A stretch of DNA of 64,000 nucleotides from Theristus sp. LFF4_11 (lineage: Eukaryota > Nematoda > Chromadorea > Monhysterida > Xyalidae): NCBI GenBank assembly GCA_030248135.1, contig JASANC010000723.1, positions 61,933 to 125,932 on the forward strand. Direction: 5' to 3'. The translations under genes and the position numbers were made by a program. Shown here one piece after another: positions 24,201 through 34,192 of this stretch. Within the stretch, counting starts at the first letter, position 1. Every line of letters starts with the position of its first letter. The notes beneath the pieces are model-generated. The model made no database searches. It saw only the letters and a list, made by a program, of their open reading frames with translations, and was not told the DNA's origin.

Positions 24201-24246
24201 CGGTTGAACGTGAGAGGAGACTGAGGAATGTTAGCGAAAGCAGCAT
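1540..24246 (-). CDS. Giant multi-domain protease-inhibitor-like membrane protein (antistasin/WAP/Tg1/Kunitz)
   Basis: Forty-one exons join in phase from ATG at 24246 to TGA at 1540, about 2,423 residues. Order: signal peptide ([12 protein letters not shown]); seven tandem cassettes of antistasin-like, lustrin-type Cys-rich, WAP (12 in all) and thyroglobulin type-1 (6 in all) domains; a Ser/Thr-rich linker (residues about 1977-2145); one Kunitz domain (about 2147-2203); an unassigned stretch; a transmembrane helix (about 2330-2352); a 70-residue cytoplasmic tail. WAP, antistasin and Kunitz domains commonly inhibit serine proteases and Tg1 domains cysteine proteases, so an extracellular, membrane-anchored inhibitor or matrix protein is a reasonable inference; no target is shown. 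Almost every domain is one or two exons bounded by phase-1 introns. One intron contains two MSP genes; many others contain MITEs or a SINE. Donors are often GTTYGT rather than GTRAGT. The exon chain is internally consistent but not tested against RNA. Confidence 0.88.
2591..3051. repeat. Poly-C rich element with inverted TACCGTATTAC ends
   Basis: The left end reads TACCGTATTACCCCCATTAA and the right end is its approximate reverse complement (GTAATACGGTA). The interior has several runs of ten or so C and palindromic CCATGGGGG/CCCCCATGG blocks. It lies in an intron of the inhibitor gene. I found no protein-coding potential. Confidence 0.7.
3359..3532 (-). other. Kunitz/BPTI domain exon
   Basis: Exon 37, phase 1 at both ends. 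All six cysteines are present in BPTI spacing, with the hallmark FLYGGCGGN and the TECLRFC end. After the second cysteine the sequence is GPCQV, so the expected P1 position is Gln instead of the Lys or Arg of trypsin inhibitors. This is the only Kunitz domain in the protein. Confidence 0.92.
3901..4407 (-). other. Ser/Thr-rich linker exon
   Basis: Exon 36 encodes about 169 residues with no cysteine after its first part, rich in Ser, Thr, Glu and Ala. A short motif, [KR][PS]FETP, occurs three times. It separates the Cys-rich cassettes from the Kunitz domain and looks like an extended, probably O-glycosylated spacer. Confidence 0.75.
4479..5405 (-). other. Cassette 7: antistasin + lustrin + second lustrin-like
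   Basis: Exons 33-35 (5405-5202, 4891-4730, 4634-4479). The antistasin domain starts [15 protein letters not shown]. The lustrin-type domain has [10 protein letters not shown] and ends NVCCSG. A second lustrin-like domain (ACPHGDPH to GICC) stands where other cassettes have WAP domains, and Tg1 is missing, so this is a truncated cassette at the end of the array. Intron 33 is mostly a MITE. Confidence 0.85.
4947..5189 (-). repeat. MITE family F2, copy 1
   Basis: About 240 bp, in reverse orientation to the other three copies. Inverted ends include AAAYGTGTCC and a TGACGTCA octamer in or near each end. It fills most of the 310-bp intron between exons 33 and 34 of the inhibitor gene. Confidence 0.85.
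5438..5637 (+). mobile_element. tRNA-derived SINE, copy 1
   Basis: The 5' part has pol III internal boxes, TGGCCTGGTGGTAGTGCG (A box) and GGTTCGAGACC (perfect B box). About 120 bp of unrelated body follow (CTCGATGG, GGTTAGCCC, AAAACATCGCCT), then a CAA-rich tail. The copy at 46291-46480 matches throughout, so this is a dispersed element and not a tRNA gene. It lies antisense in an intron of the inhibitor gene. I saw no clear target-site duplication. Confidence 0.85.
5725..6929 (-). other. Cassette 6: antistasin + lustrin + WAP + Tg1
   Basis: Exons 28-32 (6929-6723, 6557-6405, 6299-6117, 6028-5906, 5805-5725). Only one WAP domain ([10 protein letters not shown] to ARVCQPP, all eight cysteines). 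The Tg1 domain is unusual in being split by an intron just before [11 protein letters not shown]; the other five are single exons. Confidence 0.87.
7140..8523 (-). other. Cassette 5: antistasin + lustrin + WAP + WAP + Tg1
   Basis: Exons 23-27 (8523-8311, 8231-8067, 7957-7790, 7694-7539, 7331-7140). The antistasin exon also carries the last cysteine of the preceding Tg1 domain (SGASPNC). The two WAP exons each keep eight cysteines; Tg1 has a standard [10 protein letters not shown] core. Confidence 0.88.
11007..11384 (-). CDS. msp: Major sperm protein, copy A
   Basis: A single-exon gene for 125 residues. MSPs are small immunoglobulin-fold proteins that form the filament system driving crawling of amoeboid nematode sperm, and in some species also signal to oocytes. 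The C-terminal half is strongly conserved ([20 protein letters not shown]); the N-terminal half is more diverged ([19 protein letters not shown]). The start is the ATG before SAAMPGD, matching copy B exactly; the longer upstream frame is not conserved between copies. The copies differ at five residues. It is nested in an intron of the inhibitor gene and transcribed in the same direction as its host, so it needs its own promoter, seen about 107 bp upstream of the ATG as a TATA box. Confidence 0.97.
   Translation of the reverse strand: MSAAMPGDIITEPDKRVVFNAPFSEKNVYNLRLTNNGAHRIGWAIKTTNMARLSVEPPCGCLDAKESCMLTVKCEPVMPGSDTNNDRISFEWTNSPEGAAKQFRREWFQGDGMVRRKNLPIEYNF
11385..11811. promoter_or_regulatory. 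Bidirectional MSP promoter
   Basis: The 427 bp between the two divergent MSP start codons hold a mirrored arrangement. On the plus side TAATTGCCC (11674-11682) is followed by GAAACGCTATAAAA (11697-11710). On the minus side the reverse complement of 11529-11537 is again TAATTGCCC and that of 11491-11505 is GGAAACGCTATATAA. Each TATA lies about 100 bp from its ATG. A GATAA sequence near 11684 fits the GATA sites described for sperm genes in C. elegans, but one short match is weak evidence. Confidence 0.8.
11812..12189 (+). CDS. msp: Major sperm protein, copy B
   Basis: Single exon, 125 residues, ATG at 11812 and TAG at 12187-12189. Five substitutions from copy A (for example Tyr for Phe at 19 and Ala for Val at 28), all outside the conserved C-terminal block. 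It is transcribed head-to-head with copy A and antisense to the host inhibitor gene; its 3' end lies 192 bp from host exon 18. Function as for copy A: sperm cytoskeletal motility protein in the cytosol, no signal peptide. Confidence 0.97.
   Translation: MSAAMPGDIITEPDKRVVYNAPFSEKNAYNLRLTNNGAHRIGWAIKTTNMARLSVEPPCGCLDAKESCMLTIKCEPVEPGADTNNDRISFEWTNSPEGAAKQFRREWFQGDGMVRRKNLPIEYNF
14107..14346 (+). repeat. MITE family F2, copy 2
   Basis: Nearly identical to the copy at 45585-45822, with TATTGTRGATTTATTC at the left end and TTTAAAAAAATAGGCCATA at the right. It lies in the intron between two WAP exons of the inhibitor gene, in the same intron as F3 copy 1. Confidence 0.88.
14697..14919. repeat. 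MITE family F3, copy 1
   Basis: About 220 bp with inverted ends carrying TTTAAACCTGTCACTT. It matches 45368-45586. The right end touches the splice donor of exon 14 (GTACAG), so the intron's first bases appear to be the element's terminal bases. Confidence 0.75.
16074..16182. repeat. Foldback MITE family F4, copy 1
   Basis: A hairpin-forming element of about 105 bp with ends TAAAGGAGCATTCAT and the reverse complement, and AGCAGTATTTAG inside each arm. It ends 12 bp from the splice donor of exon 11. Other copies: 49514-49610 and 50042-50135; a half copy lies near 37565-37603. Confidence 0.85.
16195..18398 (-). other. Cassette 2: antistasin + lustrin + WAP + WAP + Tg1
   Basis: Exons 7-11 (18398-18207, 17956-17807, 17482-17267, 16798-16652, 16377-16195). 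It has the canonical order and is the clearest example of the repeating unit: [19 protein letters not shown] (antistasin), NPCPRGSPL to GFCCQRP (lustrin), two eight-cysteine WAPs, and Tg1 with [12 protein letters not shown]. Confidence 0.88.
18444..18708. repeat. MITE with TACCGTAAAGTC ends
   Basis: The left end reads TACCGTAAAGTCTTGCATGT and the right end is the inverse (GCAGGACTTTACGGTA). CTTATAAGTGGGAGGA occurs near each end. A half copy lies at about 27790-27898. Located in intron 6 of the inhibitor gene. The first seven bases match the ends of the poly-C element at 2591-3051. Confidence 0.75.
19040..24246 (-). other. Cassette 1: signal peptide + antistasin + Cys-rich + WAP + WAP + Tg1
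   Basis: Exons 1-6 (24246-24067, 22411-22330, 20893-20729, 20370-20224, 19785-19597, 19246-19040). The antistasin domain is split by a phase-0 intron after CAPDPCQ. The third exon does not have the lustrin pattern of later cassettes; it reads [13 protein letters not shown] to [11 protein letters not shown], a different Cys-rich module. Introns are longest here (up to 1.65 kb), as usual near a gene's 5' end. The start ATG is chosen because it opens the signal peptide; an upstream in-frame ATG at 24393 would bury it. Confidence 0.82.
19465..19545. repeat. MITE family F1, half copy
   Basis: One arm only: GCACAGAAAGCAT, AATCAGCTGATTGCCTATAA and the terminal GTTCGACTGTA. In intron 5 of the inhibitor gene. 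Confidence 0.75.
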
Positions 24247-25082
24247 TCTTGGTGCGGTTCTGGCGAATTTCAGTAAAGTTGATGAGAAGTTTGCGAATTT
24301 TCGACGACTGCAGGAATGATTGTGACGGGCGCAGAGGCGTTGGCGTGAGCAACGGCCGATTGAAGAATGCGAAGCCGCGGTGGGCGGATCCATTGTGATT
24401 TTGTTGGTTTTCTAAATAGTTTTTTTTGTTTTTTCCAATTATTTTTGTTGTTGTTATTTTATTTTCCAGTTGTTTCCAGTTGTTATTTTCGGGCAGTGGT
24501 ACTGCACCGAATATTTTTTCAGTAGTGGTGTGTTGAGCAAAATGGAACTGCTGGAACAAGGGAATAAGTTATTGGATGAACAAATGAACCTCAGTAATCA
24601 GAGAATCTGAAGAAAAACCAATACGCACTCGTTTGAAGGACAAGCTGGAAGGCAAATCAGAATGTAAACGACTGATTTTTTTAGTTTCGTTTACTCACAA
24701 CAACGAAAAGATACACCGAAAACTCGAGAATAAAAGGTGACAAACCGAAAAACAAGCAATGAAACAACCACCTTAGAATTGTCAAAGGAAGAAAACCAAC
24801 ATGGACAAACAAACGTCTTCTTGTTCCGCCCACACGCGGGCCAGCGATGTAGCTATGCGGGCATGCACTCATAAAACCGAAAAAATATGCCCTTTTCATG
24901 TGCACTTTTGGTTTGTTTCAAATTCTCACTCCATGAATTGCACAGACCGCAAACAACTATGAAATTATAGCGCAATAAAAAATGGCACAAGAAAAATATT
25001 CGTCAGTCCAGAAAAATGAGACATGAAATGAGCAAAAGCAAGAACGCAAGCGACAAAGACATGTCGGAATGTAATTAATCAG

Positions 25083-25149
25083 CTGATTGGCTGAATTTGA
25101 AGATCGATGACGCTGATTGGTCGCACACGAGGATGACTCAGCCAATCAG
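25083..25149. repeat. CCAAT hairpin
   Basis: A perfect 12-bp inverted repeat, CTGATTGGCTGA (25083-25094) and TCAGCCAATCAG (25138-25149), with a third GCTGATTGG between them. Similar pairs: 12847-12873, 26446-26484, 27060-27092, 42984-43020 and 53871-53906. Confidence 0.7.
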
Positions 25150-27617
25150 ACTCAGAATCTTGATGCCAATTATTGTTATGACAGTGAAGTTTTATTGCTA
25201 CTGCAAACAAACAGAACAACAACAATACTTTTCTCAAAAACGACAAATTGGTTTTTGTCCATAAACCCGGCAACAGAAGAAGTCAATTGTCAAAAGTCAG
25301 CCTCCATCGAACACATGGTTTTCTTGTCATGGATAAGTGTCAAACGTTTTTAAAAACATATACTCCGGTTGTGTAATTGAAACGCGCGCCTTATAAAAAA
25401 GAACATACGTTTTTGCCGTGATTTTTTCCTGGTGCAAAAGTCGGCAAAGCAGTGTGTGGAGACAGAGACACACAAGTCATGAAGTGTGAGAAGATAATAA
25501 ATAAAAAAAGAAAAGTCAGTGTCAAAAATACCCCACTGCCAGAAATTAAGACATTCTCTTTTTTCGATCAAGGACAATACCAGCGCAATAAAAAGTAAAA
25601 GTGGATTTATGAATGTTTTATTATTGGCTACGCACACTGATAGTTTGATTTTGATTTTCTTGTTTTCATCGCTTCACCAAACACATTCACTGTAGGAAAA
25701 GTCATGAGTGAACAAACCGATATACACACAAAACGAGAAACACGGGCAGAAAATTGTTTTGGATTGACTTCTCGCAGGGTCTTCTATCTCGGAAAAAAGT
25801 TAAATGAAATAATAGACGACTGTTTTTTTTCAATATCACCAATTTGTTCAACGTGCACAAAATTATCTGGTTTTGAAACAAGTTTAGCTCGAAATGACAA
25901 AATGGCGTTCAGAAAAATAAAGTTATGTTGGACACGAAAACAAAGTTCACAGGTTGAAAAAGTGAGAAATTTGAGAGAACAAAACTTGACTGACTGCACC
26001 TTCGGCCAAACATATGCGTCAGTTGCTAAATTTGCTAAATTTGCTAAATTTGTATCATTAACAGCATGATAATTCTGTCTACTCAACTGTAAATGCGCTG
26101 CAAAAATTCGCTGAAAAATTTCTGTCAGTCGATATAGAACTGAAAAACGTGCAAATCTAGCACACTAGGTGACAGGGATTTTCGAGCTAATCTGCAAAAG
26201 TCTGAATTCCTGCAAAAATCTTCCACAATACGACATCGCAACCTGCTTTATGGAGAAAGGAACGGCAGGGGAGAGAGAATAATAAAACCGATATGACACC
26301 GAGAGGCTAATTCCCCAGAATAATGGCATGGAATATTTTGATTTTCGTTCGACCATCAAAGAACGGAAAGCTACATGTATGCAGCAAAAACAAACATGAT
26401 TTTTGTAATTTGTGGAACCACTCGAAAATTGTCAGCCACAGTGATTGATTGGCTGTTGCGTGGAGCTGCGTGTGTGACCAATCAGTGATGAGTCCAAGGT
26501 GTGAACAATACTTTCGGTTTTTCCAAAAAGTTCAAAAATCCAGCCAAACATTGCCATGGTGATGGAGTGTTATGCATGTTGCAGGTGTTTGACTGTTGCA
26601 CGCCGGACACGTGAATCGGTGCAAAATAGTAAGTCGCAAATCCTAAACTAAAACTCCGTCCAAACATAATCAGAGTTATGATAGTGGTGTTGATTGTTGT
26701 TATGCGCGCTTCAGAATTTTTCAAACCGAACAGCCCATACACACATTATTGTGCGCTAGCAATCCGCCACAAAATCAAAAACGAAAAACAGTCAAACGGA
26801 AAGGCCAAATGGAGCACGCTGTATGCGTGTTTTTAGTTTTCAAACAATTGAGATCCACAGGAAACTACAACTCCACATGATGAAATGTTTTCAAATCATC
26901 CTGTGGTGGTGTGGTCATCATTATTTTCCAGCGTGCAACGCAAAAACCTCTGCATGTGCAACGGAAATGCAAATGCTCCTTACTTTGGTGATCTATGCAC
27001 ATAACAGTTTGACCGCGGTTGTCATTATTATCAAGATTCAACAACATTTCCCTGTGCGCTGATTGGCTCTATGATGTTGCTGTGACCAATCAATTCCATG
27101 AGCATATGGGGATCAACATTGAAATATAATCAACACTGAAATGTAATCAACATTATTCAACAACCGACCTGCACCTCTATCTTTTATTCTGTCATTGTGG
27201 CATATACAACAGGTGTGCAACTGCAACTGACAGACGAAAATATCGACAGACGACGTTATTTGAAATCTGAAACGCATGACAATGATTGCTTTTTGAGGGT
27301 GTATGGAAACGAGAAGTGAAATTCTTTTCTTCAGTGCAAATGATAATAATAACAACAAATACTGGTTTCAGTGTGTCTGCATGTTTAGTGTAAGTGAGTA
27401 ACTTGCTGAAAGAGTAGTCAGTCAGTCAGTATGGTACATAAAAAGCTCATGATGTTCCATGTTATATGCTGCGGGCATCTTGTCTAACGTACTTTTTTTC
27501 ACTAGCGCATTGCTTTGAACTTGCTATTTAAAATTATAAAGTATCTAAACTCTGAATGTTTCTTGCAGAAAATGACCAATATACAGTACGTTGATTGCAT
27601 TTTAACTACAGGACGCG

Positions 27618-27669
27618 CGCTGATTGGTCGATCGCATGACTGGTTGTGGCACGATGCAGCCAATCAGCG
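27618..27669. repeat. CCAAT hairpin
   Basis: A perfect 10-bp inverted repeat, CGCTGATTGG and CCAATCAGCG, with a 32-bp loop. It uses the same core as the pair at 25083-25149 without other similarity. Confidence 0.7.
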
Positions 27670-27789
27670 ATCTCGGGATTTTCATAGCTTGTAATTTGGA
27701 ATTGCAGTTTTTCGAAACTATTTTTTTAGAAACCAAATTTTGTTCACAATTTAAGATGTTATGGCATGTAAATTTTTATAATAAAAAAT

Positions 27790-27898
27790 AAAGTTTGGGG
27801 GGGGGTTAGATGTGGGTGGTTTTATTTTTTTTTTTTTTTCCCATTTTGGGCGGGGGTCTTATAAGTGAGAGGAACCTTATATGCAAGACTTTACGGTA
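27790..27898. repeat. Half copy of the TACCGTAAAGTC MITE
   Basis: It shares GGGTCTTATAAGTGRGAGGA and ATATGCARGACTTTACGGTA with the right end of the element at 18444-18708. It is preceded by G and T homopolymers; the left arm is missing. Confidence 0.7.
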
Positions 27899-30800
27899 TG
27901 CATGCAGAATAATTCAACAGACAGAACACGTATCACACGATGTGAAGTTTGACTTCATTTGACATTTCAGCACTGCTGAATATCAACTAACTTGGTGGAA
28001 CTGATTACTCCACTCAATTTGTATTTTTTCCAAATTTTGTTTGATTCCCTTTCGGGACAATGATCGAGCATAATGAATTCTATTTTATTTATTTATTTAT
28101 TTATTTTTCGTTTTGATTTTTCGATGAGTGTACTTTTTTGTTGATTTACAAAAAACGTATCAGTTCCAGCATGAATCACGGTGCTTTTTTCTGAATTTTA
28201 ATGATTGATTTAGTGGTTTGTACTGAAAATGATGACTCGAGAGTCGATATGTTAGTTACGTTATATGTAGACTTACGCAAACAAAACAAGTTTTCAGAAT
28301 TGTTGACATGCATAATTTTTTGAAGTCGACCTTCTGAACCATTCTATGCGTTGCAAGCAAAGAATGAGTGATATCTGATATTTGCAGAAAGTGATGAATT
28401 ATGATGATGCAAAAGCATGGTTGTTGATGACATCTGACGCTTTTATCATATTATGATTTGTATTGTTTAAACTATTTTGAAACTCAAACTCAAAGTACGT
28501 ATTTTTAATCTCAAAATCAAAACTTCAATAAATGCCCAAGTTGTTTTTCAGCGTTTAATCAAACATGACGTGTTTTCAAAAGCGGATAATCGCGTGACGC
28601 AGAAGTTGCAGCATCACAAAATGTTCTTACTGTAATCGGATACCCTTGTGGAACAACGAATTTCCAATTTAGCCCACTGGGGCTTACGGTAAACAAATCG
28701 AAAAAATGCAATGAGTCAGCTGGTACCGCCTCAAAAATAAGCATGTTTTTCATTAACCAAAAACAGATTAATGTTGGCATTGGCCATAGTCACTAGGTAA
28801 CTGCAGAAAATCAGGCAAAAGCAAAATGGGATAGAATTATGGGAGTTGGGTATTATGGAATCAAATAATTCCAGATACAACAAACGTAAATATCTAAATA
28901 GTCTCGATTCCAAGAAACATGTGGTTTTCTGTGGTTTTTCACATGTTTATTTATTTTTTCTGTTTCAATATTTACAGGCGAAGTGAATTTCAAAAACAAA
29001 AACCGAAATTAAACTGTAACCAAAAGTTGAATTCCAAAATGCCGCTACCAGAAAATACAAAATGTAATTTCGAAAATGACTATGGCGATTTTTCCAAACA
29101 GCGTATATATTTGGACTTGTTTGTTTTTTTGGCATACACTGTAACCCGATATAACAGTTGAAATCCTCTAAAAACACATGTTTTTTTATTAAAGTAAAAA
29201 TTGCGTTTCGGCACGCGAATAAACTGCTGGAACACAGATGAAAAAAAATGAAAATATTGAGTCCAAAGGTCTACATAATGCCCAGCTGGATATGGTAAAC
29301 ATGCGAACACGTACGGTGTAGACATCATAAAATTTGCGTTTGCAAAAAAAACATGAAAACTATGTAATATAGCTGAATTTCCACTGTTTCAAAATTTACT
29401 GACTTGAAATGGCTTTACTGACGGAACTGGTGGTGGTATATAGCCAATCAGTGTGTACCAAATGTAAAAGCTTGTGATTTGTGAGGAATGCAGAAAAAAA
29501 GTTCCATTGATTTGGGTTTAAAATGAGGTGGTCTCACAGTAAACTCAGTAAAGCGAATTCTGCTTTTGGTGCACTCGTTCAATGGTAGCACTCTTAACTA
29601 AAGATTGTTGTAGGCGTTCAGTAAAGGTATTTACGAATGTGATTTCGCTTGTTTGAACAATCGCAAGCTAAAACGCACCACCACGGACAACAAACACAAA
29701 AGTAAAACCTCTGAATTTGCCTGCTAACAAACACGAAACGGTTTTGTAGCAGGTTGTGGAGTTTCTAAACGCCGGCAAAACTGTACAGTAAAATCAAATA
29801 CATTTCTGTGACGTTTTGTTGATTTCTGTTTTGTTGTTGTCTTTTGGTTTACAGTTTCTGCGATTGATTGTTTTCAGCGCGAGGGCCCCGGTACCGTGCG
29901 GTTAGATGACACCTTGCCTCAGTCAAGCTGGCCGTTTGTCAGTCTCTTCGTACAAACCGTCATTGTTTAAAAAATTCAAACTAGTGCATTTTTCAATGGA
30001 AATAACAACAAATCTCCGTTTTATTGGTCACACCTGACTTCGCGCAGCACTGCCATTCTCTTGATCTTTTTTCTTGTAGTTTCTCACCTCTCCAAGAAGT
30101 GCGATACAATACGATGGTTTTCTGCGAAATTTTTATTGAATAACAGTCTCTTGTTTATATGCGTATGATTGCAAAAAACAACTGGAAGGAAAACATTTTA
30201 CCGCATTAGTAACAGCGACTTTTAGTGTTTTCAATTTTTTCGCCATTTGAAATCGCCATTTTCAGCATATTGCACGCGATTTCACAACCGGATATAACAG
30301 GAACAGGACCTTGAAATAAAGTTCATGAAAACACTAAACCAACATTAATGCTGATCATGCGTATATCAAATCAGAAACCACGGGACACGTGCGCAAAAAC
30401 TCAAGAAACACGAGTTTTTTTATGTTATTGCGAGTGTCGACAAAACAAAAAACGGTCCTGTTATGTTTCACTAGGTATCCTGCTGAGATTGAGAAAATCA
30501 AAAAAGACGGTATAACCATGTGAAATTGAGATATACACAGGTATATACATACTTAATTTAGGTCGTGAAGGAATGCACAACACACACACACGAAAACAAT
30601 ATGGTATGTGTACAAATATGCAGTCGAAATGCAATTTATAACGGATCTTGTTGTTATAGGGTGTGCACTTTGCCGCAATCAATATTGTGTAAAACTTATT
30701 GACAGGTTGATTTTTAAAAAGACAATATCCTAAAATTGCACTCACCCACACACGCCCCCTTTGGCCCTTACCGAAAATATGAACACGAATGATTTATTGA

Positions 30801-30993
30801 TGGAGAAAAACCAGACACAATACCAAAACGATATGAGCACAAAGAAAACGTGTTATGTTGTATTGTTCTTGACTGATATCATAATCATGTGAACTTGTGT
30901 AAAACTTATTGAACCTGTTGCCACTTGGCGGTTGGTTTTGACTTCTTCATGTTGAAAACGTTTAGATTTTTCAATTAACAATCAGAAGACACC

Positions 30994-33900
30994 ATGAACA
31001 ATCAGTGTTTATCCGCTGTAATCTTCGGTGAGCTGAGTTTTGACCATTTCTTCCTTGTTTCTGTGACGGTTCTATAGCTGAGTTCTATTCCATGACCATT
31101 CTAAAAACCAATTTTTAATCATGAACAGTCCAATTGATCATTTGACCCGAATAAAAGCAGTTCACCAATAAATACCTGGTTTCGGTCCAGTTGTGACAGC
31201 CTAATACTAGTACTCCTACCATCAGCCTATTAGTAGGACTTCGGGTTCACTCACAATGTGCCACGAAAAAACATTTTATTTATCAAGTTCAGAATAACAA
31301 CTCCTGGTCTTAAAGCGGTGCAGGCCTTAATCCGCGTCTACAAAATCCAGATGTCCAGTCATTTATGAAACTCAACCCCCTCCATTCTTAGTGTCGCTCT
31401 GCTGGTCGTCGTCGTCGTCAGCGACCGCCTTCGACCCACTGGAAGCGATGGACGATCTCGTGCTGAGCATTCTCAATCGGGGCCCGGACGAGAACCGAAC
31501 CACAATCGACTTTGGTCGACCGCTCGTGGATCCGCGTTTGCCGCACGTGCCCGTCGCGGCCGCAACGTTGGCGCCGGATCAACAGCGAACCATTTTGAAG
31601 GTGGCCAAGGCCAAGAATGGCTTGGTTTATCGCGTTTGAATGTCAAAACCACGCGTCACTCTTTCTATTTTGAAGAATAACTTTAGGAACGGGATCGCGG
31701 GGCTGTTGTGAAGAGGAAAGAATTCAAGAACACGAACACGGCATTTTCAGAAGTTTCACCGACAAGTGAACCAGCCACCGCCGCCGCCGCCACCACTTGA
31801 GCGTGACTCACTCGAATTGTACGAGGGCGAAATGTTCAAGTTGCCGCGATCGTCGAGTTCATCGAAGGAAGACAAGAATGAGGACACTTCCTCTGAATCA
31901 GTTCAAGTTGAAAAGGAACCACAGCCAGCAACTCATAGAAATCAAGATCACAAAATCACATTGGACGCTCGAACGGTCAACGAAATTCGTCGCCAATGGT
32001 CGCTGTTGATGCAGCTGGCGGAGCAGTCGCGGTCGCTCTCGTGGGTGATTGGTGGCTTTCGTTTTCATGCTGCGCAATGTTTTGTATTTTGACTTTGCAT
32101 TCACTTTTTTGTTTTTAATGCAGTTACGACATTTCAGCACATTGCAACTGGCCGATATGGTCATTCCGACGTCGAATGAAAACGAGCAAGAGAAAGAACT
32201 TGACAAGCAACAGAAGCTGTTTACCAGTTCATCAATGACATCCAACAGTGGAGCACCGACAACGACAACCACTGGAACGTCGGCGGCGATGACAACAACA
32301 GCTTCAACAACGACTACCTCGGAAACCACCACAGCTCCAACGACTACAACGAAAACAACACCAGCACCAACACCCAGCAGCACAACAACCCCAGAGTCAT
32401 CATCAACAACAACAACAACAACCAGTGCCACAACAACCACAGCAATCCCAGAATCAACAACAACAGCATCGGCAACAACAACAACAAGTACAACGAGCAG
32501 CTCTACTACGTTGCCGGAGGCGACGGTTGTTCCGTTCGGGTAAATTAATAAACATTTCTGCATGAAATTGTCTGAATAGTAAAAATCAAAAATTGTCTGA
32601 AATTCAAAAATCGTAAAAAACACTGGCATGAATGGCATTTTAAAAACATCGACAGCAAAACAATCGCATAAAACACCTCATTTTGCAGTGGCGTCCGAAA
32701 GCTCGTCGAAGACGGCGGTCTGGTGCCGGCGCTGCTGCCGCCAAACAGCGAGGCGCGTCGGGTGGCCGATCGGCTGCTGAAGCAGTTGATCGGAAAGGAC
32801 GTAAAGTCAGCGTTCAATCTGAACGAGCCAGACGCAGTGCCGCCGTCGGAGCAAAATCGCGATCAGCTGCAACAAGAACAACGCATTCCGCAGGAGTTCC
32901 ACGATTACGCACCAACCGGTGATCTGCTGCCGGCTGCAGTTGCTGGCAATGACAATACCGGCGCCGCAAACACGTTGCTTGGCGTGCTGGGCAAATCGCT
33001 GCTGACGAAAATCGCGCAAAATAGAGGCGGTCGTGCAGCGGCTGCTGCGGACGTGCAACCGGAGGCGTTTTTCCCCCTGGCGCCCACTCCGCTGCCGCCG
33101 CCGGTGCTCGACCTAAACAATCCGGACTCGATCATTCGATCCGCGATCAACGGATTCCAAGAGTTGAGTCGTCAAGCGAATGAGTACCAGCGGAAGCAGC
33201 AGTTCCAAGCGCAACAGCACGAACTACAACGACAGTTCCAGTTGGCCGAGCAACGAGAGAGACGCCGTCTGCAGGAGGCTGCGCAGAATACGGCCGCCAC
33301 AAACGACGTTCAACAAACGTTTGCCACCGTTGCAACGCCCACTGACACCACCGAACAACGCATCACGCAGGACGAATATTACGCGACGAACGACTATGGA
33401 GAGAACCGGAAACAAGACGACGACGACTATATAATTCGAATCCCCGGAGCTCTGCTACAAGACAACCATCGAAAGACGTCATCCGAGCGGTGGCGAACTC
33501 CCGGCTTCCTACTAAGTCGACATCGGGCGTCACTCGAGAGCAGCAATCAAGCAGTGGCGGACACCCAGCGTGCAAGTCGGTCACGTTCTAGTATTACTGT
33601 CAGTCCCGTTCATCAATACGCCATGAAGCCGTCGACGAAGTCGGCTCGTCTCGACGAACTGAACAGTCGCCGACGCAGCGGTGAGTCGTTTGAAATCAGC
33701 GGCAATTCACGATTCGCCCAGCGGCACATCAACAGTCGACAGCAGCAGCAGCAGCCGATTTCGGAGACGTTCACGGAGCCACAAAACGAACTGAATGAGT
33801 ATGAGCGGCAGATTGAGTCGAATTCGAATCATCCGAGACAGTCCAATTCCAATCTGAACACTTTCATTCGTCCGTCGCTCGTTCTGCCGCCGACGGTCAC

Positions 33901-34039
33901 GGGCGTCCGATTCGCGGAGTCGGACGCACTGCGGCGCGTGTACTCGTCGGAAACGCCGAGCACGTCGAGAGCGATCGAGCCGGCCGATCGCAGTTGGCTC
34001 GTCGCTTATTATCCGGAAAATCTACGACAACGGCGGTGA
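30994..34039 (+). CDS. Secreted Thr-rich (mucin-like) protein, function unknown
   Basis: Five exons join in phase (30994-31027, 31392-31633, 31751-32044, 32124-32539, 32689-34039), 778 residues. Exon 1 is only 34 bp and completes a signal peptide with exon 2 (MNNQCLSAVIFVSLCW), which is why I chose this start. After a short acidic region and a run of seven prolines, residues about 233-322 are mostly Thr with some Ser, Pro and Ala, typical of a heavily O-glycosylated mucin-like segment. The remaining 450 residues, on one exon, are rich in Gln, Arg and Ser, with an ELQRQFQLAEQRERRRLQEA stretch likely to be helical or coiled. There are very few cysteines and no transmembrane helix. I recognise no family; an extracellular matrix or cuticle-associated role is a guess. 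The last intron acceptor and both long exons are the firmest parts; exon 1 is the least certain. Confidence 0.72.
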
Positions 34040-34192
34040 TTTTTTGCTTTTTTTCAAGTTGTCACTGACTCCGATTAATTATTGCCTCTATTCTTAAGTT
34101 TTCTTCAATGACTAAGAAGGGTGGTAATTGGTCTGTGATGGCATAAATTGATTGACCGAACTTTTTTTGTCTTTTTTACGCAGTCGTCATTA

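Larger units (their letters stand above)
24247..30993. other. 6.7-kb intergenic stretch between divergent genes
   Basis: AT-rich sequence with no ORF that I can tie to a family and no convincing exon chain. It contains the upstream regions of the inhibitor gene (leftward) and of the secreted Thr-rich protein gene (rightward). Visible content: several short CTGATTGG/CCAATCAG hairpins, a half MITE near 27.8-27.9 kb, a TTTA repeat at about 28,082-28,107, and a three-fold GCTAAATTT repeat near 26,035. A short non-coding RNA could be missed. Confidence 0.5.

Noticed and set aside
29566..29640. tRNA-like sequence in the intergenic region
   Set aside because: A weak A-box resemblance only; no B box or cloverleaf.
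31898..32638. 246-codon minus-strand ORF rich in Val and Asp
   Set aside because: It is the antisense of the Thr-rich coding exon (ACA/ACG codons read backwards as Val).
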